Below, piece after piece: positions 18,401 through 26,430 of a stretch of 42,337 nt of DNA (position 1 is its first letter; each line of letters begins with the position of its first letter). The position numbers were made by a program, and so were the translations under genes. The stretch comes from Fusobacterium sp. (GTDB lineage: Bacteria; Fusobacteriota; Fusobacteriia; Fusobacteriales; Fusobacteriaceae). The DNA is taken from assembly GCF_032477075.1 (NCBI RefSeq), contig NZ_JAWDXO010000025.1, forward strand, positions 1 to 42,337, in the 5' to 3' direction. Below the pieces are notes generated by a model, which did no database searches, was not told where the DNA came from, and was given only the letters and a program-made list of their open reading frames with translations.

Positions 18401-20297
18401 TATCTCCACTCTTCATATACCTATCTGATGGAATCTCCATTCCTACATATGTATCAAATTTTTTCAACGTAACAATACTTCTATCTAAAACAGGTCTTCC
18501 CCCTGTTTCCAATACTTTAGTAGTAATAGTTCCTGTCAAGTTTATATTTTTAGGAGTAATCTTAGCAATATCAAAATTGATAGTTCCCTTTCCTTCACTA
18601 TTTAATACTCCTTCTTTATAATCTCTATGATAGAAATTATATGATGTAGGATTTGTAAAAGTATAATTTTTGAATTTTTCAAATCTTACATTTTCTTCTC
18701 TTATTTGCAGTTCGCTGTTAAATCTAAGATCACTTCCAGGCGCACCAAAGAGATAATCTGAAGCAACTTTTACTTCAAAATTACCAGTTTCATTTATGTC
18801 CACTACTTTAGGTGCATCAACATCAACTTTTATTTTATATGGAACTATAGTTTCTACAGGAATATCCTTTCTGAATGTAGTACTTCCCACTTGAGCATCT
18901 ACTCTCCAGATACCAGTTTCAGAATCCAAATTAGTTTTGAAAGAATATGTATAAAATCCATTTTTCCCATCATTTAAAACATGATTTTCCACAAACTTTT
19001 TCCCTGTTGGAGTATAGATATTTAATTTAACTGGATGATTTTCAGGAAAATTATTATCTGCATTTCTAGCTATTATAGAAAGATATATATCATCTCCTGG
19101 TCTGTATATTCCTCTATCTGTGTACATGAAACTTTTTACACCTTCAGTTGCATATATACCATCTACAGCAAAACCATCATATGACAAACGAGAATCATTT
19201 AATTTCAATATAGATTTTTCATCTCCTGATTCACTGATAATATAAAAAATCTGAGCCTTTCCATCAAAAGTTACTTCTCCATTTTCATTGGTAGTTTTTT
19301 CTTCTATCAGTTGATTATTTAAAGTTATTGCCTTTACTTTGGCACCTTTTACAACACTGTTCTTTGCAACATTAGTAACAGTTACCAAATACTGATCTTT
19401 AGTTTTCTGTGCCAAAATTCCCATATCTGAAAGTAAAATTACTTTTCCTATTTTACCATTATTTTCAAAGAAACTATATTGCTGCCAACTTTCTACACCT
19501 TCAGGAAAAGTATAGTCTATTCCATCTTTATTAAATGATAGCTCAACTATAAAAAATCCCTTGTAGTCTACAAGACTTCCCAATTCAATTTCAGTTTGAA
19601 TCCATTTATTTTTAAGATTATTTAATTCATACTCTTTTTCAAAAAGAACATCTCCTATTCTGTAAAAGTCTCCTTGAAGAGAATAATTAAATACATTTCC
19701 ATTTCCATTAAATACAAAATTCTGTAAAAATTGAGTTGTATTATTTTCATAAACTTTTTTAACTTTTACATTTACTTTTTTTACATTGAGAGATTTAAAA
19801 CTTATTCTCTTATCATTTACAGCTGGAAGTATTATTCCTTCATTTGAAAAAGCTATTTTAGGTTCTATTTCTTTAAAAGCTACTGTTGTATTAAAATTTT
19901 CTTTTAATATAATTCCATTTTTAGATTTCAATCCTTTCAAGATTTCTATTTGATAAGTTTCCCCAGTATGAAAATCTCCTCTTATAATTATTTTATTTTT
20001 CATTTTGATGATATCGTAACCTGTTTCTCCATCTACTTTTATGTATGCGTCTATATCACTATTAAGTCCTATTTCGTCAGAAAGAGTTATTTCTATATTG
20101 GGTTTTTCCCCTGACGAAGTTGATACCTCTAAAATCCTCAACTCTGCCTCTTTCGTTGGTGGAGTCACCACTACATTTTCTGTTTTTGGTGTCTCTGTTG
20201 TTTTTTCTGGTTCAGTTGTTTGTCCTCCTGTTGTCTTATCTCCCCCATTGCATCCAAGCATAGTCAATAAAACAAGAAATGCCAATATTTTTTTCAT
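15438..20297 (-). CDS. yfhM: Bacterial alpha-2-macroglobulin lipoprotein (YfhM-like)
   Basis: 1619 residues, the usual size. The N-terminus is a lipoprotein signal with lipobox LTMLGC (C16), then a Thr/Pro-rich linker. Macroglobulin-like repeat domains make up residues 60-900 (MYTDRGIYRPGDDIYLSI is a conserved MG motif), then the bait region and alpha-2-macroglobulin domain (NYMGSVRVMVIGADKGMYG), and the thioester domain with intact GCAEQ: Cys at residue 1168, Gln at 1171. So it can make the internal thioester that traps attacking proteases, unlike classes that lost it. Expected site: periplasm, lipid-anchored. It starts 18 bases after recQ, overlaps pbpC by one base, and shares the operon with LolC/D-like genes. 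Confidence 0.95.
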   Translation of the reverse strand: MKKILAFLVLLTMLGCNGGDKTTGGQTTEPEKTTETPKTENVVVTPPTKEAELRILEVSTSSGEKPNIEITLSDEIGLNSDIDAYIKVDGETGYDIIKMKNKIIIRGDFHTGETYQIEILKGLKSKNGIILKENFNTTVAFKEIEPKIAFSNEGIILPAVNDKRISFKSLNVKKVNVKVKKVYENNTTQFLQNFVFNGNGNVFNYSLQGDFYRIGDVLFEKEYELNNLKNKWIQTEIELGSLVDYKGFFIVELSFNKDGIDYTFPEGVESWQQYSFFENNGKIGKVILLSDMGILAQKTKDQYLVTVTNVAKNSVVKGAKVKAITLNNQLIEEKTTNENGEVTFDGKAQIFYIISESGDEKSILKLNDSRLSYDGFAVDGIYATEGVKSFMYTDRGIYRPGDDIYLSIIARNADNNFPENHPVKLNIYTPTGKKFVENHVLNDGKNGFYTYSFKTNLDSETGIWRVDAQVGSTTFRKDIPVETIVPYKIKVDVDAPKVVDINETGNFEVKVASDYLFGAPGSDLRFNSELQIREENVRFEKFKNYTFTNPTSYNFYHRDYKEGVLNSEGKGTINFDIAKITPKNINLTGTITTKVLETGGRPVLDRSIVTLKKFDTYVGMEIPSDRYMKSGDKVNLQVIAISSDGDKLVPGRKMKYRIYKNEYSWWWDYNDYGSFLKSIKTDTNTTFVHEQEFVSGDKPYIIDYPIDGTGEIFVEVEDLETEQSTGVNLYVSTWMDPSVSKKVDKLKMETDKKSYNIGEKAKIIYEGEKGAKALITIEKSGQIVKRYWKDVNDIKNEEEIEVTEGMFPNAYVSISLFQDYNNFTNDRPLRLHGAVPLMVKNEATKLNLELNTPKELRPNEKFTVKVKNKAGTPMEYTVAVVDEGLLDITAFKTPDPWNYFYQKEALQIMAYDNYNEIIGKTFGEVHQVLKTGGGEFLAEMSAMDKSRNKQMGLEEAQRFKPVAMFKGVLTTNDKGEGEVEFTMPNYMGSVRVMVIGADKGMYGKAESTITVKAPIVMNASLPRTLKVGDEFKVPVEIFALEDDLGEITVNINFNGEIKTEKFTLKNKEKKTVYFTEKVPNKIGADKIIISANSNKYNYEEVTDIDINSNNPYIYLNDIKTVSGGKEVVFNAPKDSIEGSVESTLTISSSPILAIDQRLKWLIRYPYGCAEQTTSSVLPQLFIKELSSENTFDKKRITANINSGITRLSKFQLYDGSFTYWPGNRDADLWVTNYIGQFLISAKENGYYVPEDMYSRWLDFSKKQSKIAGADLDRKAYTLYLLASAGSPEISEMNLIYENYMGSLSITSKWYMAAAYKLIGEDKIAVDIANSLSITVPEYDYDYYRYSYGSNLRDKAIVLGAYYKVYGKIEEKLYNDILKALQSQNWLSTQSTGYSLMTIAEMVKSGAKEEVSGTIEIDGQLKRFTTKNGTYTESISDKVKDIKIVSGNSKDMFVNYYWEGVPVNYEGENIAKNIQIERKFYDINGVELDPKSLTSGTTFWLEVKVLPADNIRGYFYINEVALTQVLPTGWEIENVRALKQQYPEWVKTRMANTSIDYEDIRDDRVMWFFDFNNYSRTGNSFFIKVNTVTVGKYKFPGTMAEAMYDKNYEAYLKGFEVEVK

Positions 20298-20315
20298 TGC
20301 AACCTCCTTAATGTT

Positions 20316-22232
20316 CTAACTAAATAATGACTTAATTAAAATTTCTCTTAATTTTTCTGTATTTATATTTATTTGTAATTTATTTTTTAAGTCTTCCAGT
20401 TTAGATTCTTCCAGATATTTATCTTCAACCATACTTTCCAGTCTGATAATCTCCATATCTTCATCTGAAAAACTATTTATAACTTTTAAAAATTCTTCTC
20501 CATAGTTTTTAAATTTTTGATTTCCTATTCCTCTTATTTTTAACATATCCCATCTATTTTTAGGCTTTTTCTCTGCTAATTCCATTAACGTCAAATCTGA
20601 AAACACTATATATGGAGCTACTTTTTCTTTTTCAGCTATTCTATTTCTTAATTGATTCAGATTTTCAAATAGTGGGTCTTCATAATAATCAAATGTTACT
20701 TTTTCGTCCATTCTTCTAAAAACAGCAGTTTCATTTTTTAAGACCCTTCTGGCCCTCTCATTAAGCCTGAGAACTGGAAAACTCCCTGCACTCTGTTCAA
20801 GATATCCATCTGATATTAAAAAATTTATAAATTCTTCAATCCAGTCTCTATCTCTTTCCTGCATTATTCCAAAAGTAGATAATTTATGATATTCTTTTTT
20901 ATCCATTTTAGTATCGGATTTCCCTACAAGTATATTTGTCAAAGTTGATGTTCCTATGCTCTCCTTTGCTCTTCCTGTGCAAGAAAGTATCTTTTGAGCT
21001 TCTACAGTAAGATCTTCAACATTCTTAAAAGATTTACAATTTCCACATTTTCCACAATAATTTTTTATCCTTTTATCTCCAAAATATTTTAATATATATT
21101 CTCTATAGCAACTTTCAAGATATGCATATTCTACCATCTTATCAAGTTTTTCTCTTTTTTCTTTTTTCAAATTATTTTCAGTTTCTTCATTCATTTCTAT
21201 AAGATATTCCTGTGTCCCTACATCTTCTTCAAAATACATTAAAACTGCTTCTGCAGGAGCTCCATCTCTTCCAGCACGACCAGCTTCTTGATAATAACTT
21301 TCCATATCCTTTGGAATATTTCTATGGAGCACAAATCTTACATTAGATTTGTCTATTCCCATTCCAAATGCATTTGTAGCTACCATTATTTTTATTTCAT
21401 CTTTAATAAACTTTTCTTGAAAATCTTTTCTTTCTTTTTCAGTAAGTCCTGCATGATATTTTCCTACACTAAATTCTCTGAGTTCAAGATATGCATATAA
21501 ACTATCCACTTCTTTTCTAGTAGAAGCATAAATTATACCAGATTTTTTAGGAGCTTTTTTCAAGTAATCTACTATATAGGCTTCAGCAACCACATTTTTT
21601 ACTACCTTAAAAAATATATTCTCTCTATCAAATCCTGCAACATAGCTGAAGGGACTTTTCATCTCAAGCTTTTCTTCTATATCTTGTCTTACTTCAGAAG
21701 TTGCTGTTGCTGTAAGAGCCAGCATTTGTATTGGTTTTCCTATTTTTTTTACAAAATTAGGTATTTCCAAATAACTTTTTCTAAAATCATGTCCCCATTG
21801 TGAAATACAATGTGCTTCATCTACAGCTATCATAGCTATATCCAGTTTCCTTATAAAAGATACAAATTTTTCATTAGCAAGCCGTTCAGGTGCTATATAT
21901 ATTATCTTTGCATTGCCACTTCTTATCTTATACATTGCATCAGAATATTCTTCTCTAGATAGAGTTGAATTTATATATACACTTTTTATTCCTAAAAGTT
22001 TTAAAGTATCTACCTGATCTTTCATTAAAGAAATTAATGGTGAAATGACTATTGTTATTCCTCTAAAGAGAAGAGCTGGTATCTGATAGCATATGGATTT
22101 TCCTCCCCCAGTACTCATTACTCCCAAAGTGTCTCGCCTTTGAAGAACTGAATGTATTATTACTTTTTGTCCATCTCTAAAATCATCATATCCATATATT
22201 TCTTTAAGCAATTTTCTAGCTTCTTTTTTCAT
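20316..22232 (-). CDS. recQ: ATP-dependent DNA helicase RecQ
   Basis: 638 residues. Superfamily 2 helicase core: motif I MSTGGGKS (39-46), DEAH motif in VDEAHCISQWGHDFR, motif VI region HRNIPKDMESYYQEAGRAGRDG. A RecQ zinc site follows (cysteines in ESCYREYILKYFG and NYCGKCGNCK), then a winged helix and a C-terminal HRDC domain (FENLNQLRNRIAEKEKVAPYIVF through IRGIGNQKFKNYGEEFLKVI). It unwinds DNA 3' to 5' in recombinational repair. It heads the run recQ - macroglobulin - pbpC - Lol genes; the combination of a repair gene with envelope genes probably reflects operon merging rather than function. An extended -10 promoter lies about 35 bases upstream of the start. Confidence 0.95.
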   Translation of the reverse strand: MKKEARKLLKEIYGYDDFRDGQKVIIHSVLQRRDTLGVMSTGGGKSICYQIPALLFRGITIVISPLISLMKDQVDTLKLLGIKSVYINSTLSREEYSDAMYKIRSGNAKIIYIAPERLANEKFVSFIRKLDIAMIAVDEAHCISQWGHDFRKSYLEIPNFVKKIGKPIQMLALTATATSEVRQDIEEKLEMKSPFSYVAGFDRENIFFKVVKNVVAEAYIVDYLKKAPKKSGIIYASTRKEVDSLYAYLELREFSVGKYHAGLTEKERKDFQEKFIKDEIKIMVATNAFGMGIDKSNVRFVLHRNIPKDMESYYQEAGRAGRDGAPAEAVLMYFEEDVGTQEYLIEMNEETENNLKKEKREKLDKMVEYAYLESCYREYILKYFGDKRIKNYCGKCGNCKSFKNVEDLTVEAQKILSCTGRAKESIGTSTLTNILVGKSDTKMDKKEYHKLSTFGIMQERDRDWIEEFINFLISDGYLEQSAGSFPVLRLNERARRVLKNETAVFRRMDEKVTFDYYEDPLFENLNQLRNRIAEKEKVAPYIVFSDLTLMELAEKKPKNRWDMLKIRGIGNQKFKNYGEEFLKVINSFSDEDMEIIRLESMVEDKYLEESKLEDLKNKLQININTEKLREILIKSLFS

Positions 22233-22268
22233 TAATTTTCCACCAACATCTATTCATTATTTGCTATT

Positions 22269-22274
22269 ATTATA
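22269..22274 (-). promoter_or_regulatory. Extended -10 box of the recQ operon
   Basis: Minus-strand TGGTATAAT gives an extended -10 element with a weak TTACTT-like -35 about 17 bases upstream. Transcription would start about 30 bases before recQ. Confidence 0.55.
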
Positions 22275-22683
22275 CCATTGAAATTAGTAAAAAGTAAGGC
22301 ATGAAAAAATACTGCAATTATATTATCAATTTTAAAGATATAAAATATTCTAATTATTTTTTTATGCCAGACTTCATAAATTCATCTTTTCAGAAGATAT
22401 TTTATTTTATCCTTTTTTGTCTTTCCATGCTACCAACTATTTGATACTTTTTGTCTACCTATAGTTGCATAAAAAATAAAATTGTCAATTTATAAAAATA
22501 AAAGAACCTCAAAAGATTCTTTTTCTAACATCATATATTAAATCTACTAGGAAATTGTCTAAAACAATTATGCTTTATTTACATTTATAATTCAAATATT
22601 TTCTTCAATAAAAGATTTATATAAACTATAATCAAACTTTAAAACATAACTATCTCTATATAAAAAAATTAAATTTTTAAATT

Positions 22684-22728
22684 TAGTAAAAATAAAAGTG
22701 ATTCAAAATTAAATTCTGAATCACTTTT
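22684..22728 (-). terminator. Intrinsic terminator of nrdJ
   Basis: A perfect 12-bp stem AAAAGTGATTCA/TGAATCACTTTT with an 11-base loop, followed on the minus strand by ATTTTTAC. It starts 12 bases after the nrdJ stop. Confidence 0.85.
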
Positions 22729-22740
22729 ATTAATTACCTA

Positions 22741-25002
22741 TTATTCACATTTAGAAAAACCACAGCTTCTGCAAGTGTAACATCCTCCTGTTACATCTAT
22801 TATTTCTCCACATTCAGGACAACGACTTACATAATCCGCTTCTCTTTCACTAATTTCTTCTATCTCTTTTCTTTCTTCTTCATCTATTTTTTGTATAGCT
22901 TTTTCATGAGCATCTAATCCCATATCTTTTTCAAAATTCTTAAGAATATTAAGTATAGCTGATGGGCATGTGTTTCCTTTGCTTATTTCCTGATTCTTGC
23001 TTCTAGCTACAGCAAATGATGTACATCCACTTACTCCTGCTATTGCTTTTTCAAGCATAAATAAATTTCCCCCTAATCTAAGTATTCCTGACATATATAT
23101 TGCTACTGCTTGAATGTTCTTCTCACATCCACCTACTCCACTTCTTATTACATATAAGTCTTGAATAGCTCTCTCACTTGGTGAATAACCTATCATCACT
23201 TTTAATTTTCCACAACCTATTCTCATGGTAGTTGGATAATAAATTGTATCTGGAGCTATTGGCTTCAATTCTCCTCTAGGGATAGTTGGTAATACCAGTT
23301 CCTCTGCTTTCTTTTCCTTTGGTGCTACAGTAAGTATTCCTTCTCTGTCACAACCAGCTCTATATATTGTCATTCCTTTAAGACCATTTTTCCAAGCTTC
23401 TAAATATAACTTTTCCACTTCTTCAACAGAAACTTTATTTACAAGATTAATTGTTGAAGAGATACTTGCATCTATCCTCTTTTGCCATATTCCCTGCATT
23501 TTTATTCTATCATATGGATTCAGATTTTGAGCTGTTACAAAGTGCTCTGGCAATTCTTCTTCATCCATAAGATTATTTTCTTCCATATATTTTTTAGCAA
23601 TTGGAATAAATACTTTATAAAATACATCTTCTCCATGAAGACTTTCTGTTTTTCTTACATAAGAAAATGCAAAATTAGGTTCTATTCCTGTACTTGTTTC
23701 CAGCATTGTTCCTATAGAACCTGTAGGAGCTATAGTCAAAAGCTGTGAATTTCTAAGTCCATATTTTTCTATTAGCTCAAGTGTTTCAACACTTGCATTT
23801 TCTAATAAAAATTCTGATTTCAATACTTTATCAGCTTTATATTTAGGGTATGCTCCAAAATCTTTAGCCAAAAGTGCACTTGCTTTCAGTGCATTATCCA
23901 CTATAACTTTTGCTATATTATCACAGAATTCTAAAGACTCAGGTGCTCCATACTTCAATCCAAGTTTTATTAAAAGATCTCCCACACCTAGTATCCCTAA
24001 CCCAATCTGCCTCCAATCTCTAACTGATTCTCTTTGTTCTTCCAGAGGATGCAATGGAAGTCCTTCATCAAGTACATCATTAAGAGCTTTCACAGATTTT
24101 TGTACAGCATATGCTAATCTGTCAAAGTTGAATTCCTTTCCTTCTACGAATGTTGGAAGAATAAGAGAGCCTAAAAGACAACTTCCTCCTGCTGGTAATG
24201 GTTCTTCTGCACATGGATTTGTTCCAGCATATTCAAATTCTTCATCTTCACTTAACAGATTCCATTTTGATATTCTATCCCAGAAAAGTATCCCTGGTTC
24301 AGCAAATTTCCAGTTTTGTCTTGCAAGTTCCTTGAAAAGTTTTCTTGCATCTATTTCTTTTGTAATTACTTCACCTGTATCTTTTACTAAGAATTCAGTT
24401 ACAAATTGTAATCCTTCAATTACTGCTTTCATAAAATTAGCATCTACTCTTACAGATATATTTGCTTTCTGTATTTTATTAAGGTCAGATTTAATGGAAA
24501 TAAATTCAGAAACATCTGGATGATTTATATCAATAGATATCATTAATGCTCCTCTTCTTCCTTTCTGCCCTATTATATCTGTAGTCAGATTATAAAGCTC
24601 CATAAAAGATATTGACCCTGTAGTATATTTTGCTGAATTATTTACTTCTGATCCTTTTGGTCTTAACTTGGAAATATCTACTCCACAACCTCCACCATAA
24701 GAATAAGTTCTTGCCAATTTTTTAGCTGTATCAAATATAGATTCTAAATTATCTTCTGGAGGTGCTATAACATAACAATTTGAATAGGTTATTTTTCTTC
24801 CTAATTTATATAACCCCCTATTTGAAAGAATTCTTCCTGCAAAGATGAATTCTTTATTAGCTATCATTTCTTTTAATTCCTGTTCTCCTCCAGAAACTCT
24901 TTCTAACCATTCATTAAATGTTTCTCCATCATATTTATACTTTTTTTCCCAAATATCCATTCCCAACTTATTATCTTTTCCTAGCCAACTTGTAATATCC
25001 AT
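22741..25002 (-). CDS. nrdJ: Adenosylcobalamin-dependent (class II) ribonucleotide reductase
   Basis: 753 residues. It makes deoxyribonucleotides using a radical from coenzyme B12, with or without oxygen. Seen: the substrate-site cysteine in ITYSNCYV, the glycine-rich YSYGGGCGVDISKLRPKG, the active-site NPCAEEPLPAGGS (C264, E266), the LLTIAPTGSIGTM loop, and a C-terminal zinc-ribbon-like tail with CPECG and CRSCG, typical of the monomeric class II group. The N-terminus is short, without an ATP-cone, so overall activity control is likely absent. It has a GGGGAGG ribosome binding site, an extended -10 (TGCTATAAT) and two NrdR boxes upstream, and its own terminator. A cobalamin riboswitch was looked for upstream and not seen. 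Confidence 0.95.
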   Translation of the reverse strand: MDITSWLGKDNKLGMDIWEKKYKYDGETFNEWLERVSGGEQELKEMIANKEFIFAGRILSNRGLYKLGRKITYSNCYVIAPPEDNLESIFDTAKKLARTYSYGGGCGVDISKLRPKGSEVNNSAKYTTGSISFMELYNLTTDIIGQKGRRGALMISIDINHPDVSEFISIKSDLNKIQKANISVRVDANFMKAVIEGLQFVTEFLVKDTGEVITKEIDARKLFKELARQNWKFAEPGILFWDRISKWNLLSEDEEFEYAGTNPCAEEPLPAGGSCLLGSLILPTFVEGKEFNFDRLAYAVQKSVKALNDVLDEGLPLHPLEEQRESVRDWRQIGLGILGVGDLLIKLGLKYGAPESLEFCDNIAKVIVDNALKASALLAKDFGAYPKYKADKVLKSEFLLENASVETLELIEKYGLRNSQLLTIAPTGSIGTMLETSTGIEPNFAFSYVRKTESLHGEDVFYKVFIPIAKKYMEENNLMDEEELPEHFVTAQNLNPYDRIKMQGIWQKRIDASISSTINLVNKVSVEEVEKLYLEAWKNGLKGMTIYRAGCDREGILTVAPKEKKAEELVLPTIPRGELKPIAPDTIYYPTTMRIGCGKLKVMIGYSPSERAIQDLYVIRSGVGGCEKNIQAVAIYMSGILRLGGNLFMLEKAIAGVSGCTSFAVARSKNQEISKGNTCPSAILNILKNFEKDMGLDAHEKAIQKIDEEERKEIEEISEREADYVSRCPECGEIIDVTGGCYTCRSCGFSKCE

Positions 25003-25032
25003 AACTACCTCCCCTTATGTGTTACCAAAAAT

Positions 25033-25038
25033 ATTATA
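25033..25038 (-). promoter_or_regulatory. Extended -10 box of nrdJ
   Basis: Minus-strand TGCTATAAT just downstream of the NrdR boxes. The -35 position would fall inside the nearer box, so NrdR binding should block RNA polymerase. Confidence 0.65.
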
Positions 25039-25047
25039 GCACAATTC

Positions 25048-25063
25048 TTACAAAATATAGTGT
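25048..25063 (-). promoter_or_regulatory. NrdR box 1 (promoter-proximal)
   Basis: Minus-strand ACACTATATTTTGTAA fits the known NrdR box (ACACTATATATAGTGT-like) with the ACACTATAT half perfect. It overlaps the predicted -35 region of nrdJ and lies 31 bases, three helical turns, from box 2. Confidence 0.7.
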
Positions 25064-25078
25064 TTAAATTTTCAAATA

Positions 25079-25094
25079 AAACTATATATAGTAT
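25079..25094 (-). promoter_or_regulatory. NrdR box 2 (distal)
   Basis: Minus-strand ATACTATATATAGTTT contains the fully palindromic ACTATATATAGT core of the NrdR box. Start-to-start distance to box 1 is 31 bases, the usual spacing for cooperative NrdR binding. Confidence 0.72.
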
Positions 25095-25249
25095 GAATTT
25101 GATTTTTTTCTAACTTTAAATTATCTCAATTATATGTACTTTTTCTCTCCTTTTTTTCCTTTATTATTTTTTATAATTTATTTTTTCTAATATTTTAATT
25201 ATAATATATACATATTTTTAATAATAACTTTTTATTAAAATTTTACTCT

Positions 25250-25270
25250 TTATTGACTTTAAGTCAATAA
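25250..25270. promoter_or_regulatory. Perfect palindrome over the mnmH promoter
   Basis: TTATTGACTT and AAGTCAATAA, 10-bp perfect arms around one T. The left arm contains the TTGACT -35 element of a promoter whose -10 (TATATT or TATTAT) lies 18-20 bases downstream. This is a classic operator position. The binding protein is unknown. A hairpin role is unlikely because the arms lie at or before the transcription start. Confidence 0.5.
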
Positions 25271-25313
25271 AAGGTGTATATTATATATATTATTAATTTG
25301 GGGAGGATTTTTT

Positions 25314-26342
25314 ATGAATACAATTACCTATAGTGAACTTTTAAAATTGGATAACTACATTCTTGTTGATGTAAGAACTCCAAAAGAATTTGAAAGTGAA
25401 CCTATTCCCAGTGCTGTCAATATTCCTGTTTTATTGGATGAGGAAAGAGCTATAGTTGGAACAGCTTATGTACAGCAGTCAAAGGAAATTGCTAAAGAAC
25501 TGGGGATAAATTTTATTTCTAAAAGACTTCCTGAGATTTTTAAACAGGTACAGGAGCTTTCTTCTAAAAATAAAAAAATAGTATTTTTCTGTGCAAGAGG
25601 TGGAATGAGAAGTGGAACTATGTGCTCACTTTTTCAGGCTTTGGGATATAAATGTATAAAACTTGAGGGAGGATATAAGGCCTACAGAGAGTTTATATAT
25701 AAAACAATACCTATTCTCAATGAAAAGTTTAAGTATGTCATCATTCATGGGAGAACAGGCATTGGAAAGACTAAAATACTTGCCAAACTTTATGAAATGG
25801 GATATCCTGTCTTAAATCTTGAAAAAATTGCTGATCATAAGGGTTCACATTTTGGAGCTATTGGAGAGAAAAGAAAACAAAGTCAAAAAAGGTTTGAAAC
25901 AGAACTTTATGAATTTCTTGCTTCAAATGACAAAGGCTATATCCTTGCTGAAAGTGAGAGTAAAAGAATAGGAAATATTTATATTCCTGATTCTGTATAT
26001 AATTCTCTTGTTTCAGGATATCATTTAATAGCTGAAACTACCCCTGAACATAGAATAGAAATTCTTATGGAGGATTATGCTGATGCTCCAGAAGAAGCTT
26101 TGAGAGAATGTATTATGAAAATCAGCTGTTATACTTCTAAAAAAAATATTGAAAGCTACTTACAACTACTTGAAAATAAAAAGCTTCCAGAGTTAGCTGC
26201 TGAGTTGATAAAAGAATACTATGACCCTCTTTATCAAAAAAGTATAGATAAATACCAATTTAATCACAAAATACAATATTCAACGACTGATGAAGGAGTA
26301 GAAAAGGTTATAGAATTTTTAAGAGAAAAAGAATTTATATAA
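25314..26342 (+). CDS. mnmH: tRNA 2-selenouridine synthase
   Basis: 342 residues (also called selU, ybbB). An N-terminal rhodanese domain (1-125) has its active cysteine in FFCARGGMRS (C93); a P-loop domain follows with GRTGIGKT at 146-153 and the family segment DHKGSHFGAIGE. The enzyme swaps sulfur for selenium in the wobble 2-thiouridine of tRNAs for Lys, Glu and Gln, through a geranylated intermediate, using selenophosphate. So the host should also have selD, which is not in this window. The gene stands alone with a GGGGAGGAT ribosome binding site, a palindrome over its promoter and a shared terminator. Both key motifs are intact. Confidence 0.95.
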   Translation: MNTITYSELLKLDNYILVDVRTPKEFESEPIPSAVNIPVLLDEERAIVGTAYVQQSKEIAKELGINFISKRLPEIFKQVQELSSKNKKIVFFCARGGMRSGTMCSLFQALGYKCIKLEGGYKAYREFIYKTIPILNEKFKYVIIHGRTGIGKTKILAKLYEMGYPVLNLEKIADHKGSHFGAIGEKRKQSQKRFETELYEFLASNDKGYILAESESKRIGNIYIPDSVYNSLVSGYHLIAETTPEHRIEILMEDYADAPEEALRECIMKISCYTSKKNIESYLQLLENKKLPELAAELIKEYYDPLYQKSIDKYQFNHKIQYSTTDEGVEKVIEFLREKEFI

Positions 26343-26345
26343 AAC

Positions 26346-26381
26346 AAAAATGAAGCTGATAATTGAATCAGCTTCATTTTT
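26346..26381. terminator. Bidirectional terminator between mnmH and the M29 peptidase
   Basis: A 15-bp perfect stem AAAAATGAAGCTGAT/ATCAGCTTCATTTTT with a 6-base loop and T runs on both strands. It sits between converging genes and can serve both. Confidence 0.9.
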
Positions 26382-26430
26382 GTTTTGGTCTATACATTCC
26401 CCTGCCAAGGAATTCTATTTTATCACTTTA

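Larger units (their letters stand above)
22233..22740. other. Intergenic stretch between recQ and nrdJ
   Basis: It holds, from the nrdJ side, the nrdJ terminator (22684-22728), a weaker hairpin near 22505-22530 (AAAGAATC...TTCTTT on the minus strand), a TTGACA at about 22481-22486 pointing to recQ with a poor -10, and the recQ promoter at 22269-22274. No ORF with a ribosome binding site was found. Confidence 0.5.

Noticed and set aside
25003..25313. Cobalamin riboswitch before nrdJ
   Set aside because: No B12-box-like conserved core or long structured leader is present; the stretch is AT-rich with NrdR boxes and promoters.
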